NCBI GenBank assembly: GCA_003219995.1
Contig: QHRC01000021.1
Coordinates: 1 to 10,269, forward strand
Source: Verrucomicrobiota bacterium
GTDB taxonomy: Bacteria; Verrucomicrobiota; Verrucomicrobiia; Chthoniobacterales; UBA10450
DNA length: 10,269 bases
Reading direction: 5' to 3'
Part shown: positions 1 through 5,941 of the stretch, piece after piece
Layout of the letters: every line of letters starts with the position of its first letter
How positions within the stretch are numbered: the stretch's first letter is position 1
The notes under the pieces: model-generated
Seen by the model: only the letters and a program-made list of their open reading frames with translations
Database searches by the model: none
Told to the model about the DNA's origin: nothing
Translations under genes and position numbers: made by a program

Positions 1-318
1 TCCGTCCAGATCTCGCTTGCTCTACATAACGAAACTTTGGCTGCCGCGATCCGCTCCCATCGTCAATTCATCCGCGAGAACGCTGGTCGCTTCGGCTGGT
101 TTTTTCTCATCTGCGGGATCCACTTCTTTTTCCTTATTGCCTCCGACGCCATTGTGCGTGGCGCGATTGGTGATCGGTTAGTCGCGCTTTTTTCCTGGAA
201 ATGCATTTTTGTCTTTCTGCGCGGACTCATCATCGGCTGGCTATTGGCTTCATGGGTCTGTCTGTTTCGTCAAAGCGAAACCAGTCGCGTTGAGCAGGAG
301 AGTTGGATTCGCTATTAG
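1..318 (+). CDS. C-terminal part of an unknown integral membrane protein (5' end outside window)
   Basis: The frame is open from the first base to a TAG at 316-318, giving about 105 residues. A TTG at 37 could act as a start, but with no upstream stop and no Shine-Dalgarno sequence the simplest reading is the tail of a longer gene cut by the window edge. A short basic stretch is followed by two strongly hydrophobic segments, roughly residues 33-52 (many Phe, Ile, Leu) and 60-90, and then a charged tail ending WIRY. This suggests a polytopic inner-membrane protein whose last helices are seen here. It ends 15 nt before the HpnD-like gene on the same strand, so the two may be co-transcribed. I do not recognise the family and assign no function. 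Confidence 0.6.
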   Translation, partial: SVQISLALHNETLAAAIRSHRQFIRENAGRFGWFFLICGIHFFFLIASDAIVRGAIGDRLVALFSWKCIFVFLRGLIIGWLLASWVCLFRQSETSRVEQESWIRY

Positions 319-333
319 CCCGATCGCGATGGC

Positions 334-1161
334 GTGAATGTGAATGCAGCAACGATCACCCGCCAGAGCAACTCGAACCTCGCCCTGGCATTTATTTCCT
401 TGGGCCGTGAACGTCGGCGCGACATCACAATCTTTTACGCGTTTTGCCGCGTGATCGACGACATCGTCGATTCTTCGGAGCTCAGCGTCGCCGCCAAACG
501 GCTGCAGCTCGCGGAATGGCGCAATGTGCTCCGCGCCGTGGCACCCGGCGAACCGGCGCTTGCCCCTGACATGCGCGCTTTGATCGACAAGTACTCGCTC
601 TCGCCCGGTATGATCGAGGAAATCATTGCCGGTGTAGAAATGGACTTGAGCATCTCGCGATATGCGACTTTCGATGAGCTCCGCCTCTATTGTTATCGGG
701 TGGCAAGTGTTGTTGGCCTCGTCAGCATCGAGATTTTCGGATATCGCAATCCGGCCTGCAAAGAATATGCGATCCAGCTCGGGCTCGCTCTCCAGACAAC
801 GAACATCATTCGCGATGTCGGGAAAGATTTGCGCGCGGGCCGGATTTATTTGGCTCAGGAAGACCTGATTCGTTTCGGTTATTCCGAAGCGGCATTGCAA
901 GATCGACAATATAACGAGCGCTTTGTTCGCCTGATGAAATTTGAGGCCGCTCGCGCGCGTGACTTTTTCGCGCAAGCCGCCCGCCTGCTTCCGCCGGAAG
1001 ATCGACGCTCGATGGTTGCGGCGGAGATCATGTCTTCAGTCTATCGTGGCCTTCTCCGCCGAATGGAATCTGATAACTTTCGCGTTTTCGAAAAAGACTA
1101 TCGGCTCAACAAACTGGAGAAAGCCGGCCGGATCGTCGCGCAATTATTGAAAAACTTTTGA
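334..1161 (+). CDS. hpnD: Squalene/phytoene synthase family protein, HpnD-like (presqualene diphosphate synthase)
   Basis: This family condenses two prenyl diphosphates head-to-head. HpnD makes presqualene diphosphate from farnesyl diphosphate on the way to squalene and hopanoids. The 275-residue length is normal for the family. The first aspartate-rich motif is at 42-46 (DDIVD, after FYAFCRVI) and the second at 161-165 (DVGKD, in NIIRDVGKDLRAGRIYL); these bind Mg-diphosphate. Residues 120-137 read YRVASVVGLVSIEIFGY, closer to the HpnD pattern (VAS-VG--S--IFG) than to plant/cyanobacterial CrtB, so HpnD is preferred over phytoene synthase. The start is GTG at 334, with another GTG at 340; neither has a clear Shine-Dalgarno sequence, and the preceding gene stops 15 nt upstream, so translational coupling is possible. 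No hpnC, hpnE or squalene-hopene cyclase is visible nearby, so hopanoid production is not shown here. Confidence 0.8.
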   Translation: MNVNAATITRQSNSNLALAFISLGRERRRDITIFYAFCRVIDDIVDSSELSVAAKRLQLAEWRNVLRAVAPGEPALAPDMRALIDKYSLSPGMIEEIIAGVEMDLSISRYATFDELRLYCYRVASVVGLVSIEIFGYRNPACKEYAIQLGLALQTTNIIRDVGKDLRAGRIYLAQEDLIRFGYSEAALQDRQYNERFVRLMKFEAARARDFFAQAARLLPPEDRRSMVAAEIMSSVYRGLLRRMESDNFRVFEKDYRLNKLEKAGRIVAQLLKNF

Positions 1162-1183
1162 ACATGCATGCTTGCGCATCCGT

Positions 1184-1211
1184 CTGACAGAGCAATTGCG
1201 AAATTTATTTT
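1184..1211 (+). promoter_or_regulatory. Candidate sigma-70-type promoter for the glycine-zipper lipoprotein
   Basis: CTGACA at 1184-1189 and TATTTT at 1206-1211 are 16 nt apart, within an AT-rich patch (1193-1222) in the 105-nt gap before the lipoprotein gene. This would give a leader of roughly 48 nt containing the ribosome binding site at 1256-1261. The match is by eye (5/6 and 4/6) and is only suggestive. Confidence 0.3.
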
Positions 1212-1255
1212 GAATTTATCGCTACGGTCGCACCCTGAAAGGGTTAAAGAATTCT

Positions 1256-1261
1256 GAGGAG
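1256..1261 (+). promoter_or_regulatory. Strong Shine-Dalgarno (GAGGAG) for the gene at 1267
   Basis: GAGGAG followed by five bases and then ATG at 1267. It is the clearest ribosome binding site in the window and fixes this start. Most other genes here have no recognisable Shine-Dalgarno sequence, so it stands out. Confidence 0.8.
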
Positions 1262-1266
1262 AAATT

Positions 1267-1656
1267 ATGAGGAAAAATCATTTAAGAATCATTTCGGCGT
1301 GCGCTCTTTTGCCGCTGGCTCTGAGTTCATGCGACACACCCACCGGGCAAGGCGCGGGTTATGGGGCGGCGACCGGGGCAATCATTGGCGGCGCCGCCAC
1401 GGGTAGAGTGCGGGGCGCGGCCGTTGGCGCAGCGATCGGTGCGGCCAGCGGCGCATTAATCGGAGCGGCCATCGAAGAGGATCAAGCCGCGCGCTATGGT
1501 CCACCGCCGCCAGGCGGTTTTCCGTTCGCCCGTTTTAGCGGCACGCCCGGACTGTTTTATAGTCCGTACACGAATCGCATCTACGATCTTCGCGGCGTTC
1601 CGCCGGGTGGATTAACGCGCGACATCGACACAGGCCAGCTTTTCCGCAAGCCGTAG
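1267..1656 (+). CDS. Small glycine-zipper lipoprotein
   Basis: A 129-residue exported protein. The N-terminus is a lipoprotein signal: basic n-region MRKNHLR, hydrophobic core, and lipobox LSSC with the lipidated Cys at 22. Residues about 30-68 form a glycine-zipper domain of repeated small-residue turns (GAATGAIIGGAATG, then GAAVGAAIGAASG, GALIGAA). Such stretches pack as membrane-associated or oligomerising helices, as in the outer-membrane lipoproteins Pcp/SlyB and OmpA-associated YMGG proteins. A Pro-rich linker (74-79) leads to an aromatic C-terminal tail with SPYTNRIYDLRGVPPG. The likely location is the periplasmic face of the outer or inner membrane, with an envelope-integrity or structural role inferred only from family resemblance. 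It has its own upstream gap and Shine-Dalgarno sequence, so it is probably transcribed alone, and it converges on ubiD. Confidence 0.75.
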   Translation: MRKNHLRIISACALLPLALSSCDTPTGQGAGYGAATGAIIGGAATGRVRGAAVGAAIGAASGALIGAAIEEDQAARYGPPPPGGFPFARFSGTPGLFYSPYTNRIYDLRGVPPGGLTRDIDTGQLFRKP

Positions 1657-1702
1657 GGAAGTGCCCGGCATACCATCCCCGGGGACCTCGCATTTTGCAG
1701 GT

Positions 1703-3166
1703 TCAACGCGTTTGGGCTTGCAGCGCGTCCACCAGCTTTTGCGCCTCGTCGGTCATCTTCAGTAATTCTGGCCACGAGCGGTGATAGTTCTCGCCCGCTA
1801 ATTTGCGCGTGGCGTCAAAGCCCATGTGCGATCCGATGTTCTGCTCGCTTGGGGCATGATCAAGTGAATCGCTCGGATTTTTGATGAACGTTGTGTCGCG
1901 CGCCGGATCGGTGTTGGCGCACAAACGAAAGAGCACTTCGCTCGTGTTGTGCACGTCGCAATCTTCATCAACTACGACGATGTATTTGCTGAACATCATC
2001 TGTCCCATTCCCCACAGACCGTGCATAATCTTGAACGCCTGATACGGATACTGCTTTCGAATGCTTACGAAGACCAGATTGTGAAACACACCTTCCGGCG
2101 GCAGCGTCATGTCCACGATTTCGGGAAAATTCATTTTGAAGACCGGCAAAAAAATCCGGACGCTCGCATCGCCCAGGTAATAATCTTCCATCGGCGGAAC
2201 TCCCACAATCGTCGTGGGATAAACGGCGTCGCACCGATGGGTGATGGCGGTCAGATGGAAAACCGGATAATCCTCCACCGCAGTGTAAAAACCGGTGTGA
2301 TCGCCAAAGGGGCCTTCCGGGCGCATCTCCTCCGGCTGCACATATCCTTCCAGGACAAAATCGACATCCGCCGGGACATCGACATCGATTGTCTCGCAGC
2401 GCACCAGCTCGATTGATCTTTTTCGGAGAAAGCCCGCGAAGAGAATTTCATCCAGGCCATCAGGCAATGGCGCGGTCGCAGCAAAAGTGTAAACCGGATC
2501 GCCTCCCAGCGTCACCGCCACCGGCATCCGTTCGCCGCGCTCGTAATATCGCTTCCCATGGCGCGCGCCGACTTTGTGAATCTGCCAGTGCATTCCGGTC
2601 GTGCGCTTGTCGTAGATTTGCATCCGATAAACGCCGACGTTGCGCGCGCCTGTCTCGGGATCGCGCGTGTGTACATTCGGCAAGGTAATGAAACGGCCGC
2701 CGTCTTTCGGCCAGCACTTCAAGATGGGCAGATCAGCCAGCGAAAATTGATTGTCAATCTTATGCACGATCTCCTGGCAGGCAGCTTCCTTCACCTGTTT
2801 CGGTCGCGCGTGCAGCAGGTGAATTCCCTGTTTGAGTAAGGCGAAACCTTCGCGCAGATCGGTCGGCGGCTTTGCTTTCAGGAGAAGCTGAATTTCCTGC
2901 GCAATTTCATCCACGCTCTCGCGTCCCAGGGCCATGGCAATTCGCGCGCGCGATCCCATCGTATTGATGGCAACGGGAAATTCCGATTTTGTCCCATCCA
3001 CGATCGGCTGCTCGAACAAAAGCGCCTTGCCCCCGCCGGGCGATTTCATTTCCCGGTTGGCCCATTCCGCGATGAGTAAATCGGTATCGACCGGAAGGGC
3101 GATGCGTTTCAACTCGCCTGCTTGCTCGAGCGCCTCAATGAATTTTCCGAAGGAGCGGTAAGCCAT
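1703..3166 (-). CDS. ubiD: UbiD family prenylated-FMN-dependent decarboxylase
   Basis: UbiD enzymes remove or add CO2 at aromatic or alpha,beta-unsaturated acids using prenyl-FMN made by UbiX. In quinone synthesis they decarboxylate the polyprenylated ring acid. The 487-residue length is close to E. coli UbiD. Residues 157-197 hold the cofactor/metal region: GRFITLPNVHTRDPETG, then RNVGVYRMQ with Asn176 and Arg181, then HWQIHK. Glu240 lies in the LDEILFAGF segment and fits the second metal ligand. EGPFGD at 284-289 carries the catalytic Glu and Asp. All expected active-site residues seem present, so the gene looks functional. The bacterium probably uses menaquinone, which would make a futalosine-route or menaquinone decarboxylase likely, but the substrate cannot be read from sequence. 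ATG at 3166 lacks a Shine-Dalgarno sequence. It lies 44 nt downstream of the minus-strand lipoprotein gene and may share its transcript. Confidence 0.9.
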   Translation of the reverse strand: MAYRSFGKFIEALEQAGELKRIALPVDTDLLIAEWANREMKSPGGGKALLFEQPIVDGTKSEFPVAINTMGSRARIAMALGRESVDEIAQEIQLLLKAKPPTDLREGFALLKQGIHLLHARPKQVKEAACQEIVHKIDNQFSLADLPILKCWPKDGGRFITLPNVHTRDPETGARNVGVYRMQIYDKRTTGMHWQIHKVGARHGKRYYERGERMPVAVTLGGDPVYTFAATAPLPDGLDEILFAGFLRKRSIELVRCETIDVDVPADVDFVLEGYVQPEEMRPEGPFGDHTGFYTAVEDYPVFHLTAITHRCDAVYPTTIVGVPPMEDYYLGDASVRIFLPVFKMNFPEIVDMTLPPEGVFHNLVFVSIRKQYPYQAFKIMHGLWGMGQMMFSKYIVVVDEDCDVHNTSEVLFRLCANTDPARDTTFIKNPSDSLDHAPSEQNIGSHMGFDATRKLAGENYHRSWPELLKMTDEAQKLVDALQAQTR

Positions 3167-3182
3167 TTACGAAGCGCCGCTG

Positions 3183-3197
3183 CACGCTCGAGGCGTG
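3183..3197. repeat. Short hairpin between the BamE-like lipoprotein gene and ubiD
   Basis: CACGC / GCGTG arms (5 bp) around the loop TCGAG, in the 44-nt gap between the two minus-strand genes. There is no following T-run in either direction, so it is not a standard intrinsic terminator. It may be a degenerate palindromic repeat or an attenuating structure. This is weak evidence. Confidence 0.3.
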
Positions 3198-3210
3198 GGC
3201 CAGGTTCTAA

Positions 3211-3726
3211 TCAGCGGTAAGGCGCGAGGATTTGAAAGGACATCACGCGGCCATTGGCGAACGTGACCGTCTTGTATGGAACCGGAATGCTCGGCGGAAT
3301 GTAGGAATAATAAAATGGATCGTAAAACGGATCACCGAAGAAGACAAAGCTGCGATGATGATGCGTCCGGAACACAGAGACACTTCCAAAACCATAACCA
3401 TAACCATAACCGTACGGACGATACGGATATCCGTATCCGTAAGGAGCCGTGGTGTAGGTTATGTATACCCATGTTTCTGTCGCCCGGCCACGCATATTGC
3501 CTACCGCTTTTTGCTCCGGCGAACCCCACGCCAGCCAAACCGCGTTTTCCGACATCCCGGGCCGAATCTGTCCCTGGCTCACCAGCGCTTGATCTCTTGG
3601 CGAAAGAGTTTGGTAAATTTCCGGATGATTCGAGATCCGCGTCTCAGTCGTGGAGCAACTGGTCAGGATAATAGCGCTGGCGGAAAGACCGAGCGTCAGT
3701 GCCCTGAAAAGAAATTGACGCTTCAT
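3211..3726 (-). CDS. Lipoprotein with BamE/SmpA-like domain and Tyr/Gly-rich tail
   Basis: A 171-residue protein from ATG at 3726. An upstream in-frame ATG at 3738 is less likely because it falls inside the candidate -10 element. MKRQFLFR plus a hydrophobic core ends in the lipobox LTSC, with the lipidated Cys at 24. Residues about 43-90 resemble the SmpA/OmlA (BamE) fold: LSPRDQALVSQGQIRPGMSE, then AWGSPE and later ETWVY. The IRPGM-ENAVWLAWGSP pattern is the family's usual helix-turn signature. Residues about 96-113 are a run of Gly-Tyr/Pro-Tyr units, encoded by hexanucleotide repeats (three CCATAA units at 3392-3409 on the plus strand), followed by an aromatic, His-rich segment. It probably sits at the outer membrane's inner face. 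A role in the BAM complex is unproven, since many such small lipoproteins have unrelated roles. Confidence 0.75.
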   Translation of the reverse strand: MKRQFLFRALTLGLSASAIILTSCSTTETRISNHPEIYQTLSPRDQALVSQGQIRPGMSENAVWLAWGSPEQKAVGNMRGRATETWVYITYTTAPYGYGYPYRPYGYGYGYGFGSVSVFRTHHHRSFVFFGDPFYDPFYYSYIPPSIPVPYKTVTFANGRVMSFQILAPYR

Positions 3727-3733
3727 GAGAAAA

Positions 3734-3761
3734 ATCATACAGCCACAGATTTATGAGTCAA
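3734..3761 (-). promoter_or_regulatory. Candidate promoter for the BamE-like lipoprotein, suggesting a leaderless mRNA
   Basis: Read on the minus strand, TTGACT (3761-3756) and TATGAT (3739-3734) are separated by 16 nt, each matching the sigma-70 consensus at 5 of 6 positions. ATG at 3726 begins exactly 7 nt after the -10, where transcription normally starts. This predicts a transcript starting at or next to the start codon. It also argues against the ATG at 3738, which would lie within the promoter. Confidence 0.5.
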
Positions 3762-3774
3762 TCCTGTCACTTTC

Positions 3775-3803
3775 TTGATTCAACCCCACCTTGCCGGTAA
3801 CGT
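3775..3803 (+). promoter_or_regulatory. Weak candidate promoter for moaA
   Basis: TTGATT at 3775-3780 and TAACGT at 3798-3803 are 17 nt apart, and ATG follows 9 nt later at 3813. The -10 keeps only the most conserved positions (first T, A and last T). No Moco-riboswitch-sized structure fits into the 74 to 86-nt divergent gap. Low confidence. Confidence 0.25.
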
Positions 3804-3812
3804 TGCGCTCGA

Positions 3813-4814
3813 ATGCAAGATCGATATGGCCATCGCATCTCCTATCTGCGCGTCTCTATCACCGACCGTTGTAACGAGCGTTGCACCTACTGCATGCCGC
3901 AGGAACTCCAAGAATGGCTGCCGCGCGAAGAGATTCTGACTTACGAGGAAATCTTGCGCCTCATTCGCATCGCCGCGGAACTGGGCGTGTCGAAAATAAG
4001 AATCACCGGCGGCGAACCGCTCACCCGCCGCGGCGTTGTCGATTTCATCGGCCAAGTCTCGAAGATCTCCGGCCTTCGCGACATTGGCCTTTCGACCAAC
4101 GGGACATTGCTCGCGCGTGAAGCGAGTCCGGACGTAACAATGGCGGCAGCATTGCGAGATGCCGGCGTGCATTCGGTCAACATCTCGCTCGATACATTGG
4201 ATCGAAATGTTTATTCCCAAATCACCGGTCGCGACATGCATCTGCAAGCGCTCAGTGGAATCGACTCCGCCATCGGCGCCGGTTTCGACCAAATCAAACT
4301 GAACGCCGTCTTGATGCGCGGCCGAAACGAAGATCAGTTAATTCCGCTCATTCAGTTTGCCGCAGCCCGCAATTTGATCCTGCGTTTCATCGAAATGATG
4401 CCGGTGAGCACGAACGAAGTGCTCGATGAAAACAATTTCATGCCGATCCTCGAGGCGAAGCGCGCGATTGAATTGCATTTTGGTGTTTTGGTTCCCGAGC
4501 CCAGGTTCCGCACCAACGGTCCCGCGACCTATTATCAAATCCCCGGTCGCCAACAGCGCATCGGTTTTATCGGTGCGATGACGAACCTTCACTTTTGCGA
4601 AAGCTGCAACAAGCTGCGTCTCACCTGCGATGGCAAATTGCGTCCGTGTCTTGGGAGTTATCTTGAATTCGACATTATGGAACCTCTGCGCGCGGGCGCG
4701 AGTGATGACGAGCTTAAACAGTTCTTTCTCGATGTGGTCGATCGGAAACCCGAACAACACGACTTTCGCAATAATTACAAGCCAAACCGCAAAATGGTCG
4801 CGATCGGTGGCTGA
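3813..4814 (+). CDS. moaA: GTP 3',8-cyclase MoaA (molybdenum cofactor biosynthesis)
   Basis: A radical-SAM enzyme that converts GTP to 3',8-cyclo-GTP, the first step of molybdopterin synthesis, in the cytoplasm. It has 333 residues, normal for MoaA. The N-terminal 4Fe-4S site is Cys20, Cys24 and Cys27 (CNERCTYC), followed by MP. The SAM-binding GGEP is at 66-69, and STNG and ISLDTL follow at 94-97 and 124-129. The C-terminal substrate-binding cluster is Cys262, Cys265 and Cys279 (CESCNKLRLT, then DGKLRPCL), with an extra Cys at 272. The protein ends in Gly-Gly, the C-terminal pair that reaches into the active site in this family. An in-frame TAA at 3798-3800 limits the start to ATG 3813. moaC begins 3 nt after the stop, so the two are almost certainly one transcript. 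Confidence 0.96.
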   Translation: MQDRYGHRISYLRVSITDRCNERCTYCMPQELQEWLPREEILTYEEILRLIRIAAELGVSKIRITGGEPLTRRGVVDFIGQVSKISGLRDIGLSTNGTLLAREASPDVTMAAALRDAGVHSVNISLDTLDRNVYSQITGRDMHLQALSGIDSAIGAGFDQIKLNAVLMRGRNEDQLIPLIQFAAARNLILRFIEMMPVSTNEVLDENNFMPILEAKRAIELHFGVLVPEPRFRTNGPATYYQIPGRQQRIGFIGAMTNLHFCESCNKLRLTCDGKLRPCLGSYLEFDIMEPLRAGASDDELKQFFLDVVDRKPEQHDFRNNYKPNRKMVAIGG

Positions 4815-4817
4815 GAC

Positions 4818-5312
4818 ATGCGACGCCTGACCCACATCGCCGCCGATGGCAGCGCGCGGATGGTTGACGTTTCAGCCAAGCCGCAGAGCGCACGCACCGC
4901 AATCGCGGCCGGGAAAATTAGACTGCGTCGCGAGACGCTCGAGCTAATTTCTCAGAACAAAATCGTGAAGGGCAATGTGTTCGCGATCGCGCGCATCGCT
5001 GGCATTCAGGCTGCAAAGCAAACTGCGCAGCTCATCCCTCTGTGTCACACCCTGCCGCTGGGTGAAGTCAAGGTCGACATCGTTACCTCGAATAATGGTG
5101 CCGAGGTTAAATGCACCGCCCGCACGCTGGCGCAGACCGGCGTCGAGATGGAAGCGCTGACAGGAGTGTCCGTCGCGTTGCTCACAGTTTATGACATGTG
5201 CAAAGCAGTCGACAACGAAATGGAAATTTTGAGCATCCGGTTGGTTACTAAAACTAAGCGCGCTGTAGCGGCGGTCTCTAACCGCCGGAGCCAAAACAAA
5301 CGACGCTCATAG
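4818..5312 (+). CDS. moaC: Cyclic pyranopterin monophosphate synthase MoaC with repeat-derived C-terminus
   Basis: Catalyses rearrangement of 3',8-cyclo-GTP to cyclic pyranopterin phosphate, directly after MoaA. Family motifs are all present up to residue 147: LTHIAADGSARMVDVS at 4-19, KGNVFAIARIAGI from Lys51, LIPLCHTLPL with His77, GVEMEALTGVSVALLTVYDMCKA with Glu110/Glu112, Asp126 and Lys129. The usual C-terminal K-[ST]-G-G-K-S-G is cut after Lys145-Thr146: the Gly-Gly-Lys part is absent. From codon 149 the sequence is encoded by the 63-bp palindromic element at 5263-5325, which also supplies the TAG stop. The tail is Arg/Lys-rich and has no counterpart in the family. The core catalytic residues remain, so activity is plausible but unproven. 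It lies 3 nt after moaA. Confidence 0.92.
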   Translation: MRRLTHIAADGSARMVDVSAKPQSARTAIAAGKIRLRRETLELISQNKIVKGNVFAIARIAGIQAAKQTAQLIPLCHTLPLGEVKVDIVTSNNGAEVKCTARTLAQTGVEMEALTGVSVALLTVYDMCKAVDNEMEILSIRLVTKTKRAVAAVSNRRSQNKRRS

Positions 5313-5325
5313 AGCGCCGCTACAG
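5263..5325. repeat. 63-bp REP/BIME-like palindromic element A (moaC 3' end / mogA 5' flank)
   Basis: The ends are perfect 11-bp inverted repeats (CTGTAGCGGCG ... CGCCGCTACAG). Each half is a GTAG tetranucleotide followed by a hairpin: left CGGCGGT/ACCGCCG, right (minus strand) CGGCGCTC/GAGCGTCG with one G-U pair. GTAG plus hairpin, arranged as an inverted pair, is the hallmark of REP/BIME elements mobilised by RAYT transposases. The element covers the last 16 codons and stop of moaC and ends 4 nt before the mogA ATG. Element B at 5816-5878 has the same length and matches best in reverse orientation. Confidence 0.85.
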
Positions 5326-5329
5326 AACG

Positions 5330-5812
5330 ATGCAAATCAGCGTTGGAATTATTACCATTTCTGACCGCGCCAGCGCCGGCGATTACAAGGATCTTGGCGG
5401 GCCAGCGCTAAAGGACGTTGCGCAGAAAGGAGGATGGCAGGTCGTTTGCGAAGCAGTCGTTCCAGATGAGGCCGCACGCATCCAAGAAACGATTCGTTCG
5501 TTTTCTCAGCAAGGCTGCGGATTAATTCTCGCGACTGGCGGAACGGGAATCGGTCCACGCGACGTCACCCCGGAAGCGATCCGCGCCATTATGCGCGTGG
5601 AGTTGCCCGGCTTCGGCGAAGTGATGCGCGCCCAATCAACGAAGATCACGCCCAACGCGATTCTGTCGCGCAGCCTGGCCGCGATTGTCGATCTTTCACT
5701 CGTGATTGCGCTGCCGGGAAAACCCAGTGGCGCGGTAGAGTGTCTTGGCTTCGTCGAGAGCGCGATTCCGCACGCGGTCGCGCTTGCCCAGCGTACGCCA
5801 ACTTCGTGCTGA
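5330..5812 (+). CDS. mogA: Molybdopterin adenylyltransferase MogA (MoaB/MogA family)
   Basis: Adenylylates molybdopterin with ATP so that MoeA can insert molybdate. It is a 160-residue single MoCF-biosynthesis domain. TISDRAS begins at residue 9. The TGGTGIGPRDVTPEA loop at 69-83 is the nucleotide/pterin-binding signature. PGFGEVMR is at 93-100, ILSRS at 111-115 and LPGKPSGAVECL at 128-139, then IPHA. These favour MogA/MoaB over MoeA, which is much longer. ATG 5330 gives a standard N-terminus, but only 4 nt separate it from element A, so no Shine-Dalgarno sequence exists and the repeat's hairpin sits at the ribosome site. Element B begins 3 nt after its stop. It is probably co-transcribed with moaA and moaC. 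Confidence 0.93.
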   Translation: MQISVGIITISDRASAGDYKDLGGPALKDVAQKGGWQVVCEAVVPDEAARIQETIRSFSQQGCGLILATGGTGIGPRDVTPEAIRAIMRVELPGFGEVMRAQSTKITPNAILSRSLAAIVDLSLVIALPGKPSGAVECLGFVESAIPHAVALAQRTPTSC

Positions 5813-5815
5813 ATG

Positions 5816-5878
5816 CTGTAGCGGCGGTCTATGACCGCCGTTTGTTTAACGTTCGGTGCCCATAGAGCGCCGCTACAG
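5816..5878. repeat. 63-bp REP/BIME-like palindromic element B (after mogA)
   Basis: Same length and same 11-bp terminal inverted repeats as element A. The left hairpin is a perfect CGGCGGTC-TAT-GACCGCCG after GTAG; the right half is more degenerate (one mismatch and one wobble). Its reverse complement aligns to element A without gaps across all 63 positions, including a shared AAACAAACG core. The two copies therefore lie in opposite orientations. It starts 3 nt past the mogA stop. Confidence 0.85.
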
Positions 5879-5883
5879 TGTCA

Positions 5884-5930
5884 CGAGAGTAATCTCGGGC
5901 TGGCTCGTACGTCGGCGGACAGGACGCCGA
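5884..5930. repeat. Two further small hairpins between mogA and the M23 gene
   Basis: CGAGA-GTAA-TCTCG at 5884-5897 and TCGGCG/CGCCGA (6-bp arms, 7-nt loop) at 5912-5930. They lie in the convergent gap between mogA and the M23 peptidase gene together with element B. Neither is followed by a clear T-run on either strand, so they may act as weak bidirectional end structures or be degenerate repeats. No gene is seen in 5813-5941. Confidence 0.4.
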
Positions 5931-5941
5931 TGCAACTTTCT

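Noticed and set aside
250..975. A 241-residue minus-strand open frame across the HpnD-like gene
   Set aside because: It is antisense to a gene with both aspartate motifs intact, has no recognisable domain, and its composition is that of a complementary-strand shadow.
1677..1684. CCCCGGGG palindrome in the gap between the lipoprotein gene and ubiD
   Set aside because: Only 8 bp with no loop and no T-run; too short to call a terminator.
334..3166. HpnD-like and UbiD genes as one isoprenoid-quinone operon
   Set aside because: They are on opposite strands with a separately initiated lipoprotein gene between them.
3421..3436. A perfect 16-bp palindrome in the Tyr/Gly-rich lipoprotein
   Set aside because: It follows from the Gly-Tyr/Pro-Tyr codon repeats in this coding stretch and needs no regulatory explanation.
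5263..5878. Possible CRISPR array from repeated elements
   Set aside because: There are only two copies, palindromic over their whole length, in opposite orientation, separated by a complete gene; no short spacers and no cas genes.
5884..5930. Intrinsic terminators of mogA or the M23 gene
   Set aside because: Short hairpins exist but no T-run follows on either strand, so they are listed only as repeats.
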